Assembly (NCBI RefSeq): GCF_048773025.1
Contig: NC_133557.1
Location: 12,664,001 to 12,728,000, forward strand
Source of the DNA: Camelus bactrianus
Lineage: Eukaryota; Chordata; Mammalia; Artiodactyla; Camelidae
DNA length: 64,000 nucleotides
Reading direction: 5' to 3'
Position 1 is the stretch's first letter. Each line of letters opens with the position of its first letter. Positions 48,901-60,900 of this stretch are shown here, in pieces. The notes below the pieces were generated by a model, which was not told the origin of the DNA, ran no database searches, and was given only the letters and a program-made list of their open reading frames with translations. A program made the position numbers and the translations under genes.

Positions 48901-51900
48901 ATGCCCTGTCTAGAGTGAGTGTGAACTGGGAGATGAGAACTTGCTGTTTTCACAATGTCTCAGACTTCTCAGCCCCCAGCATGTGACGCCAGTATATAAA
49001 GACACAAGACATACATTATATATTTCCATAAATCAACGCTGGAAGGACACCTAAGAAACTGATAGACGGGTTGCTTGTAAGGAGAGGGACTGGGAAGCTG
49101 GGGGACAGGGCCTCACAGATGGCACTGGGTGCTTTTCCATATCCCCTGACTTATGAACCATGTAAAACCATTTGAAAACAAATTTTAAGGATCTAAAAGA
49201 GGGGATATGTTGTCTATACAACTTAGACCCCAGTGGAAGCTGGTAACTTCACCCAGTACTCGATCAAAGAAATAGCTAATTGTTCTGTGTTGGTTTGGGT
49301 CCCCCCAGGGGCAGACCCTCAGCAAGGAAGACAGGAAGTAGCTGATTTGTAAGGTGAGTCCCTGGGAACTGTGGTAGAAGGGGGTGAAAGTGAGGCAGGG
49401 CGGGGAGGCAGCCCACAAAGCGAGTGCCAACAGGCAAGTTACCATCATGGGAACTGCAGCTCCATCCCGCTGGGCAGCTCTAGGAGTCAGTGTAATGCAC
49501 ACGTCTCTGCATTGTCCTATCCGAGGGGCGGGAATTGGGGTGATTAGCCACAAACTCCCATCAGTATCAGTCACTGAGAACTGCTCTGGGGTAGCATTAA
49601 GTCCTGGCACTTCCAGCCAAGAGCGGGCAGAGCAGGATCCAGGCACCAGAAGGCCAGTAAGCAAAGAGACATGGGTGATGGCAGTTGGCAGGCCAGTGTG
49701 CACAAAAAATGGTTAGGGCTGAGAAGATGTGAGTGGGGCAGCCATGAAGTCCACTGAGGTTCCAGTGCTTGAAAAAACACTGCCTGTGTCAGACTTACTG
49801 AGGGAGTGACTACAGGTCTCCAGAGTGGCACCTTCTTAAGGAATTTTCAAGCTCACATAGAACCAGACTTTGCATAAATACACCTCCACTTGAATCACTT
49901 TCAGACAATGCTGTCTTTATCTGTCATAATGACTCAGCAAGGAGGTCTTAATACGTCAGCGTGCCTGCTGAAGTAACTGTGGGTCAGAAAGGTTGAGTGA
50001 CTTGCCCAGGGTGATACAGTTTCAATGTAGTGAAGCCAGGGCTCAAATCCAGTTCTGACTAAATCGAGTGCTATTTCCTGGACAGCTTTGGCTCAGTTAC
50101 TGTTAGTTTCACTGGATTATCCAGTTGAGGAGCTGAAACCCACCTTAGAGATCACCTGGCCCAAAGTGTGTTAAATTTCCATGGGTTAACAGGTTTGGAG
50201 AAAAAAGGGAAGCTCTGGGGTCAGATAAGTTCTTGAAATGTTGAGGTAAGCAAAGTTAAGTAGACGTAGTTATCACAGGATTTCATAACCTTTAACCTGC
50301 TTATGTTCATTTGGACTCTCCAGAAAAGGGATTCTAGATACAGTGTGGCCCAATATTGACCAGGAATCATTTTTCCATAGAACAACCATTCAATGTTACT
50401 CAGAATTGGTTTTAAGAAATACAGTTTTATAAACAAAAAACAGTAAAAATGAGGGCCAGATAGGCTGACAATCTAAGGTCAGCGAGTGAGTCAGGGGCAT
50501 GAAGCAGATGACCCACTTCCTAGAACTCAGAGAAGCTCAAGGAGTCAAAGCTTAACACAGCTCCCTTTCCTGCCAGAGGAAGTGCACTCAAGCTCTCCCC
50601 CTCTCTGTGCCAAAGCATGAATTAGAGGCTTGGTCTACTTTCGGTGTCATGAGCCTAAGTCTTGGACCACTCCTGAGGTCATCCTTAGTTTCCTTTGGCT
50701 GGATTCCAACTTATTGCTCAGAGCCCCAAGCCTCAAATGCAGGGGCCAAGGTGGTCCACTTGGCCAGACAGGAAGGATGGCAGCAGACTTACCAGCCCAA
50801 TATCTGACCGGCTCTCCCAGAGGCGCATCAGAGCCACCCTGGCCACTTCTTCGAACACAGGGTCACCAGTGAGGCTGCTCAGGGTGGCAAATTCCACAAT
50901 AAAGGTCCCGATTCCTGCCGTACAGGTGACAGGAGTCTCTCCTGGGTTCACGCCATGAAGCAGGTTCACTGTTCCATACGGCATGCCAGTGGGGGTCTGG
51001 AAGGCTGAACAATCGAAGAATTAAGAACCCAGACAGGAGCAGGGAGGTAGGGATGGCTGGACAGAGGCCCAAAGGCTGTGGCCTTGGCCAGCGCTTCCCT
51101 CTCTATCTTCTGAGTGATCTGCTAGAGACTGAGCCAGAGAAGGATAAATGTCACAACTGGAGGGCTTTTAGTGGCCACCTAACCCAGATGCCGCCAAAAA
51201 CTGCTCCACGTGTCTTAGGCTCTTGCCTGTGGTGAGGAGGGAAGCAGTGGGCTACACTCTATGTTATCACTCTCTACACATGCTCACTTCAGCTAGAGCA
51301 GCTCTACTTTACTTATTTAATACAATGCCTTCAGAGGACAACTTTGTGTAAAGCAGATGGGCCATAAGCCATAGGCAGTAGTGCGGGCTGGTGTGACAAT
51401 GAAGAAACTGATCATTTTTTTTTTTTAAGAATTTTTGAAACATTTGTTCAGTGTCCTTTTATTTATTTACTTTTATTTTTAATGAAGGTACTGGAGATTG
51501 AACCCAGGACCTCATGCATGCTAAGCATACGCTCTACCACTGAGCTATACCCACTGCCCCCCTGCCCCATTCATATCTTTTTAAAACACCATTCCGACCA
51601 AATGAAACATATCTGCAGACCATAAACAGAGGAGCCAGTTTAAGATCTCTGCTCTAAAGAAAGAACTTTAGGGGTCGTGGTATTAAAGGGGGAAAAAAGG
51701 ATATAAACCACTGGACTGCTGATAAAGTTCAATCCTCAATTCACAGGTAGGAAAAGTCATGCTTATAAAGAGGTGACTCAAAGGTCACACAGAGAGAGCC
51801 AAATGGAGCTGGAAGGGGAATGACTGCCATATGCCCACTCCCTTTCCCCTCCCCCCCCCATAGGCCCAGGGCCCTGCCCACCCCACCCTAATGCCTCCCA

Positions 51901-54900
51901 GTTCAAGGCAAGGAACTTGCCAGAGGCAGAGATTTCCTCTCGAGCTGAAAGGTCAGACAACCCCAGAGAAACCAATGCGTCACCAAACTGTGAACAAGGT
52001 TGTCAAAACTTCCAAGAACCACGAGGTCCAGCAGCTTTACTGTAAGAGGAGAAGCCTGCTATCCGGCAGACGTAAGTGGCAAGCAAGGAGAATTCAAGTC
52101 ATGACCAAGGAGGGTTCAAAGGAATTGTTCAGGGAAGTCAGGCAGGGTTAAAAAGACAGGGAGTGACCAATCCTGTTTCTCAGCCTGGATGGTAGATACA
52201 TTGCTGCTGGCTTCAATATTTCTATTCTCAATACAAAAAAAAATTTTTTTAATGACCAAAATAAAACGAAGGGAGTGACTAGGCTGAGTTTCCTCTATGG
52301 ACGAGTCACACCAGACATGATGTTTGTAGGGAGACATGCAGGCCATGAGCAAGATCAGAACCCAGCTTGCTCCAGTCTCCTCGGCTCTTCCCCAAGGATG
52401 AGAGGCAAGTACTGCGTGAAAGGGAGAAGGGAGATGGACAAGTGGCTGGTGGAAAGCACAAGGTGACGTGTTTGGGTGTGAACGGCTCTCAGAGCCTCCA
52501 CCACACCCTGATGAGAACACAGTGTCCAACTGATGCAGCCGAGCCCAGCCACTGTCCCACTGGACAAACACTGAGGCTTGGCCTGCAGCCCTGGACACGG
52601 CTGAGCTACAAAACAAGTCGCTCTCATTTCAACTGTGTTTGAGATTCTCCAAGAACGTTTTCCTTTCTAACCTCATTTTATGCCTCCCCAAAGGGAGGCA
52701 GGAATAACAACACCCACTTGATAGACAGGGAAACTGACCGGGGGGAGGAAGGGTGGCTTGGTCAAAATATTGGCTGGCAGAGCTGAGTCTAGAACCTGAG
52801 GTCCCCAATGCTCAGACCAAGGTTCTTCTCTGGAAGCCTTTAATTCCAGCCATATGTGGACCTGGGAGGAGGCAAAAGCACTCACTGAAATAAGGGCAAG
52901 AGCCTTCCACACACCAGGCTGGCCTTCAGCCCTCCCTGCAAACAGTAATGAGGTCAGCTCATCCATCCTAGTTCAGCCCTCAAAATGCCCAGGACTCTTC
53001 TCCACATTGGATGCCTAGAGGTAGAAATACCAAGTTTCAGGTGAGAAACACCAGGAAATAAATAATTCAGCAATGTCACTCTTGTCTCCAGCAAGAGAAG
53101 CAGGACCTACTGGACTTCATCTCTGCCCCATCTTGGTGTGGGTCTTACCTGGGAGGAGTTTTCGGGCTGCCTCCTCAGCCATCCTCAGGAGAGGTCCAGA
53201 GCAGGGCCATCCGGCCTCCACTTCCACTCCAGCCTTCTTTGATAGCAGGTGAGCAGACAGAAGTCCTCCTACCACTACAGATGGTACAAAAGCCAAGCGT
53301 CAGAGTCCCAAAGACCTTCCCCTTGTGCAAATTAAACCTAAATACTTTGTTCGGTGGCTCACTGGGAAGGGGCTAGAGCCACCTAGAGACAGAATAGTCC
53401 TTAACCCACCAAATTGGTACAGTGCTAAGTTTACAAAGTTTTTTTTTCTTGGTGGGTCACAAAAACAATGGCTATCTTTTTTTTAGTCCCTACTGTACAC
53501 CAAGCACTAGGTACTATCATGCCCTCTTCAGACGAAGATGCTGAGGTTCAGAGAGGTTGACTGACTTGCTCTGGATCATCCATCTAGTAGGTGGTAGAGC
53601 CAGGTCTGTCTGACTCCACTGCACTTGGTCCCAAAGCCCATACTCATTGTACTTGGTCACTGTCCTCCAAGCCCCCCAAGACCAAGGAAGGGAGAGAAGG
53701 ATACTTATTACTTTCATTTTATTCATTTATCTATTTCAATATATTATATACTATTTAGGACATAAAAAGACACAAAGGGTATATAGCTGGAAATATGGCC
53801 AAACAGATATCTCAAATGGTCCTCCCCCTAAAAAAAATTAGTGACCTTGAGCTTCAGTTTTCCCCTCCTCCTGATCAACAAGGAATAAGAGACAAAGGCA
53901 GGACCTACCCAAAGTGTGGAGTCTGATAAAAGATCCCTCCATAAAACTGGGATCTGGAAGAAGTACATACTCCGTGTAAGGTTGAATTAATGAAAAATTG
54001 TGCTCTACACTGGAATCTGACACAACATTGTAAAATGACTATAACTCAATAAAAAAAAAAAGTTAAAGGTTCCTAACGCTCAGACCAAGGATCTTCTCTG
54101 GAAGCCTTTTATTCCAGCCATATGTGGGCCTGGGAGGAGCCTTCAGCCACATGGCAGTAGTAAATAAAATACATATCTGGAAAAACTCACATTCGACCAA
54201 GGCCTCAAAGAACCCCACAGATAAAGTCTAGACAATAAGCATACATTAAAATATAAACAGATCATGAAACATACACAGAAACAAAGCATTATGAGTAAGG
54301 GCCAGCAGAAAAAACAGCAAGACAAGACTTCAGATATTGGAATTATCAGACACAGAACACAAAATAAGTACGTGTAATATGTTTAAAGAAATAAAAGAAA
54401 GGTTGGAATACATGAGTAAGTAGCAAGAAATTATAAAAGTGATCAAGCCTATTTATAAAAGAACCAAACAGAATTTCTAAAAATTAAATATATAATAATT
54501 AAAATTTTTTTAATTTAAAATTATATAGATAGATTTAACAGCAGATAAGATATACCTGAAGAGAGGATTTGTGGGCTTGAAGACAAACTCAAAAAAAATT
54601 ATTCAAAATGAAACACAGAGAGACAAAATGCTTTAAAAAAAATACAGAAGGGACCTGGAGGATACAGTAAGAAGGTATTATACATTTCTGATTGGAGTTC
54701 TAAAAAGAGAAGAGGTAAAAATGGGGGAGAGGCAATATTTGAAGAGAAAATAGTTCAGAATTTTCTAAAACTAATGAATATACCAATTCTTAGATCCAGG
54801 AATCCCAAGCAAAATAATAAAGAGAAATCCACATTTATATATATAAAATGATAAAAATGCAGAACACCACAGGCAAAAAAGCAGCCAGAGTCCATGTAAT

Positions 54901-57900
54901 AGTGACTGTTAAAGCTGAGTGATGGGTACATCCAGTTCATTATACTGTTTTCTCTAGTTTTTTTGTATTTTTGAAATTTTCCAAACTTCAAAAAGTTGCC
55001 AAAACTTTAAAAAGTTTTTAAAAAGAGGGGGCAGTCAGAGTGAAGAGGAAAAAAAAAAACAGATTATCTACAAAGAAATAACAATTAGATGGACAGATTA
55101 CTTCTCAACAATGACAATAAGATCAGAAGACAATAGAAAAATTTCTTCAACATGCTAAGACCAAAAAATCATCCACCGGGAGGTGGGAAGGCACTGGGAT
55201 TTCAAAACGTAGAACAGATAAACAAGATTGTACTGTGTAGCACAGGGAAATATATACAGGATCTTGTGGTGGCTCACAGCGAAAAAGAATGTGACAATGA
55301 ATGTACGTATGTTCGTGTATTACTGAAAAATTGTGCTCTACACTGGAATTTGACAAAACATTGTAAAATGACTATAACTCAACAAAAAATGTTTGTATAT
55401 AAAAAAAAATCATCTGCCAGGAGCCATATGCCCTGCAAAAATATCCCCAGAGACCAAACAAAGACAATGAGATAAAGACATTTTCATACAAACAAAGCTG
55501 GGAAAGTTTGCCAAGAACACACCTGCACTAAAGGACATTCTAAAGGAAATACTTCAGGTAGAAGGAAGGGGATCACAGGTATAAGGTCTGAGACACAAGA
55601 AGAAAAGATGGCCCAAAAAGTGGTAAATATATGAGTAAATCTAAAACTTCAACTATACAGATCAACAATAATGTGTGGATGGCTTAAAACAAATAATTAA
55701 AATATGTAGCTATAGCATACAGGTAAGGATATCCTCAGAGCCAGGTTTTGTACTATTCAGGAGGAGAATAATTTTTCATTAATTTTAAATTTCGTTATGC
55801 TTGTTGAATTTTCTAGGAGAACTATTTAATCAGCTAGATACTGTGTGTAATTTCTAAGTTAGTAAGAGGAAAATGGAATAAGAGAATATGGAGTCAATCT
55901 AAAGAAGGCATAAAAAAGAAAAAGGACCTAAAGGAGATCAGATAAACAGCACAAAGTAGTACCATAGAAATGAATGCAAATACATCAGTAATTTCACTAA
56001 ATGTAAATAGATTAAATGCTTCAGTTAAAAGAGGATTATCAGAATGGATAAACAAAATATAGTATGTAAATTACAAAAGATACGTTTAATCATAAAAATA
56101 CAGGAAGACTGAAAATAAAAGAGAAGTAAAAGACACTCTGGGCAAATGTCAACCAAAAGAAAGCTGATATATATTCATATTAGAAACTAAGGTATAAAGA
56201 CAACCTTAATTTATAGACGAGAAATCAAGCTCAGAAGTTCTCTGACACAGCAATGAGCATGGCCTCAAACTCTGGTCTGATTCTAAGCCAGGATTTCATA
56301 CTGCTGTCCCTCTGCTCTCTAGTCTTTTTTTTTTTTTAATTATTTATCACATAACAGTAATAGAATCATTGCAAATTACATACAAAATAAAGATGATCAA
56401 AATAAGGAGGAAAAAAATGTAACTCTGCCATCCAGAGGTAACAGCTGTTAAGCCACTGGTGGTCTAGAAGCTCACTGAAAATAAGAGTTGTGCTAGCTTT
56501 GTAAGAATCATTGGGGATCTGCTAAAATACTGGTCCTAGAGCCAACCCAGAGATCCCAATTCATTAGATTTAGAGTGGAGTCTAGACATGTGAACTTTTT
56601 AAAAGGTCCCAAGTAGTTCTGATGGGCAGCCAGGTTTGGAAATTAATACTGTAGACTTGCACTGTGTAAAATGGTAATACAGTAATCATTAACCACTTGT
56701 CACTATTTAAAATTAAATTCATTAAAATAAAATGAAATGAAAAATTCAGCTCTTCAGTTACAGGAGACATATTTCAAATGTTCAATAGCCACATGTGGCT
56801 AGTAGCTACTGTACTGGACAACACAGATATAAAACATTTCCATCATCAGCACAGAAAGTTCTATTGGCAGAAAGCTCCAAGAAGGCAAGGATTACATCTT
56901 TCTTGCTCGTGGCTGAATGCCTAATACCAAATGTATGTTAAATACGTGAGTAATTTTGGCAAATTTCTCTTCAATCTTTTCTCTGTCCCCTGCTCACTTT
57001 CATGTCTGAAACGGATGAGCGATCCCAAGACCTCCCACTCCACCTTTCAGGAGGGAAGAAGAGCCCTGTCAGTCTGGTTTGAGTCAAGTGCCCTGGTAGG
57101 GCTGGCCCTTAAGATCCTATTTACCATCTCTTGGCTTACACAGAAGCCAAAATTCCACATTCTCCTTTCTTCCAAGGGCCGTAGAAGGCAGTCCTCACCT
57201 CGGATGTTGGTTTCAAACACAGAGGCGTTCACATCAATATCAAAGTCCACGTTGTCCTGGAGTACTTCAACCACTCTTTGGAATTCTGAGACATTCCCCA
57301 AAATCTGGAGGAAAGAGAAACCTGACAGTGAGGCTCTCAGGCTTGTAGGCACTGAAGATGCCAGATTCAGACTCTAGGACCCTATCTCATGTGACTCTCA
57401 CTTATTTAACATAAGATTTGCAGTTTCTGTTCTAGGACTAATGATAATAGGAGAAAACACTGAGAGTTAATAATCATTCAGATTCAATATCAAGAGACTG
57501 GTTAAGGAAATTCTTCGGTACCAATTTAAGAATCCTTATGTACTTATATAAATGGAAATAATATAAGGAGCGTAGACCACATAAGGAAATCTTAGTTTGA
57601 CATTTTCAGTGGGTATCTGTTGTTTTTAATCTTGTCACATTCATCCTTGTGGAAAATACTACAGGTTGGTTGGACCAATACTGATTTACAACTCCTTTAC
57701 CCTTGTAGCTTCCAGCCATCAAGACTAGAAATCCAGATACTTGTTTTCTCAGCCTTCTTTGCTGCTAGAGGTGATTGTATAACCAGCAAATTCTGAGCCT
57801 TGAGAAGTCTACTGGGGGCACTTCTCAGAAAGCTTCTGTTTCCCTAATAAAAAGGGACAAGGCACAGCTGGCATGGCTTTTACTCTTGGACCATGAGGTA

Positions 57901-60900
57901 CAAGCATGAGAATGAAAGTCAATATACTAATGATGGTAGAATGGAAGGATACAAAGAGCTTGGGTCCCTGATGGCACAGTTGAGCAGCTGACCCAGTGCT
58001 AAAGATTACCTTCCAATTCTCTTTTACTTGAGAAAATTACTTTTTGTTTAAACCATGAGCCAAATGCAATCCTAATACCTTTTATTCTGACAATAGTGCC
58101 CGTACTTTCCCTTGAGGAATCACCCTTCTTCTACAGTTACTCTTGGAATTAGAAGAAGCTGACTCCATCCCTTCAGCTCCAAGTATGGGCATTTCACCTG
58201 GACCAGCCAGCATTCTATATCCCTTGGCCACATGATGGGTTCAGGGATAGATGTGTGACCCAGGCCAGACCAATAAGACTCAGTCCCTGGAATTAATAGA
58301 AAAGGACTAATCCTCTCCACACACAGGTTACTGAATAAGTGGAATGGAAGTCTGGAGTTACTGTTGACTACCCTGCCAGCTTACAGAGAGCCTGAGAATA
58401 CAGCCAGCAAAGAAGGCAGAAATAAGAGACAGAAAAAGAGATTCCTAATGACACTGTTTATCTGGAACCAGCTAGGACTCAGGCCAGTCTTTACCTAGAC
58501 TTTTTAGTTATATGACTCAGTAAATTTTCTTCCTGTCTAAATCAGTTTGATTTGAGTCTCTGTCACTTGCAACCAAAATAATCCTATCTCAGCATTCAAG
58601 GACCTCTGATTTAGACCCAATCTATCCTTCTGACCACGTTTCTCATTGTTCAGCTACCCTAGTCTCACTCACTTCAGCAAAACTGGACCCGCTATTCCCT
58701 GATGTTCTGCCTTCAGGTGTGCTGTTCCTTCTACCAGAAATCACACCTTGTATCTTCCCATTTCCAAAACCAACCTATTGTCTAAATGTCACCTTCTCTA
58801 GGAAGCCTTTGATTCCTCCAGCTGAAATTAACCTCCTCTTCCTTTCAAAGACTCCAGTAAGTTTATCCCAACTCTTAGGGCATCTATTTCTTACCACATG
58901 TCAAGAATCTCTGCATAGGCAGGAGCCTCACTCACTCCGGCATTCCCCCAGAGTGCTGAGTGCAGTCCATGAAGCAATTACTTACAAAATGTTTGCTGAA
59001 TGATTATATGAATCCTTCTCCACAATGCAGCCAGAGATCTTCTCAAAACAGAAATCTCATCATTTCCTGACCTCTACTTGAGTAATCCCAGTGGCCTTCC
59101 ATTGCCCTCAAATTAATGATCCAAATCCTTCACATAGTGAACAAAGACTTGCATTATCTGATCCCTCTCTATCCCTCCAGCTCCACTTTGCTTCTTCCTT
59201 TTCCTTCTCCACATTTCAGCCAAACTGGCCTTCCTTTAACTCACTGCACTTGCCACACTCTCTCCTGCCACAAGGACTTTGCACACACAGGCTGTTCCCT
59301 CTGCCTGGCCACTTTTTCCACCCCTGCTTCCTGAGTCAATACTCACTTCTCCTTCAGATCCCAACTTAAGTATCATCTCACTACTTTAGGAAAGTCTTTC
59401 CTGACCCCCTCACTCTAGGTCGTTTCACAGAACCATGTTCCTTTCTGACACGGCACTCACCTCAATTTGTAATTATATATTCTTTAGGGTCATTCTTTGT
59501 TGCCCTCACTTAAATCATAAACTCCAGGAAAGCAGGGACCATGTCTGCTTAAACTCACCATCATAACTCCAGAGCTTAGCCCTGTGCTTGGTACACAGTT
59601 GGCCCTCAACAATAAATAAATATTTGATGGATAGATAATATACAAATTTAAGCCTAAAAAAAAGCAGCTAAATTATATCTATAGAGTGATCACAAAACTA
59701 TCATGTAAATATTATAAAAATGAGTAGGGGTGACAGAGAACCAGAAATAGTGAAATAGGGGGAAAGGTATGAAAATCTTTCTTGTGGTCTTTTTAAGGAT
59801 GATGGTTAAAGCTTGGAATCATACAGAACTGGGTTCAAGTCCTAGCCCTGCCGTTTAATAACTGTGCACCCCAGCCAAACCATTCCCCCTTTCTATAGCA
59901 TCAGATTTCTCAGCTGCAAAAAGAGATAAGGTACTTATCTCATGGGGTTGTTGGAAGCAATAAACAAGATAACACATGTAAAGCGCTTAGCACAAGCCCT
60001 ACATGTAACACACTAACTGGTTACTGTCAGCATTTTTATTACTGAATTGACCATTAGAATGTAAGCCTCTGAAAACAAAGAGGGTATCAAAGCTTCTGTA
60101 TCCCCCACAGAGTTATACAGGCTTATCATAGTTCTGTGTTTATAAGGTCCTCTAGAAACATTTGCTGCATAAATGAATCTGAATAAGTTGGAATTCATCA
60201 TTTTCCTCTAGCTGGGCATCCAGAACCCGATGGTTCTAGAATCATAAGATGAAAAATAATAGGGCTAGGTGAAGAACTCATTTTTCACCCACAGTCAAGC
60301 TGCCAAAAGAGGAAGGATGTAGGTTATGCAATGTTGGAGAAAAAAGGAATAGATGAGACACTTACCAGCAAGGTGTCCAGAGCATCAATTAGAGTCAAGG
60401 AAAAACTGTGAAAGGACAAAAAAATCCCAGCTGCTTAGTAAGAAAATCAAACATCAAAAACTAAGGCTGCCCCAGATCAGACACTCCAAAAACTAACAAG
60501 AAAGGCACAGCAATATCTCTGCCAGTCCTACTGGCAGTCACAACAGAGAAGCCAGTGAAAATTGCTGGGAAACTCTGACCCATTTAAGGCACCTGGGAGG
60601 TGGGCTGCTGTGGCTGACTGTAGTTGAACATATCACCTACATTCTCTGGCATTCTCCTCTGCCATAGGGAGGCAGTATAAGATTGTATCTCAGAGCACAG
60701 GAATTTCCACATCTAGGAATTTATCTCACAGTGTGCAGAACTGTATGCTTGAGAACACTCATGGCAATATTGTATTTAGAACAGCAAAAAGCCAGAAATA
60801 ACCCAAATGTACACCAGTTGAAGAGTGATTAACTAAACTGTAATACATTCAAACAGTGCAAAACAATGAGGTTGTCAAAAAGATTGTTATCAAGAGTTCT

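Noticed and set aside
49185-49831. Overlapping frames of 110-172 codons in EDEM2 intron 6
   Set aside because: No recognisable domain, no splice context, and frames overlap on both strands, as expected by chance in GC-moderate sequence.
52798-54139. L1 3' transduction as the cause of the 74-bp duplication
   Set aside because: Copy 2 does follow an L1 tail, but no L1 lies immediately upstream of copy 1, which a source element would require.
57656-58565. Possible solitary LTR
   Set aside because: Some wording is familiar from dispersed repeats, but I saw no paired ends, primer-binding site or target duplication, so it is left as an unassigned ancient repeat.
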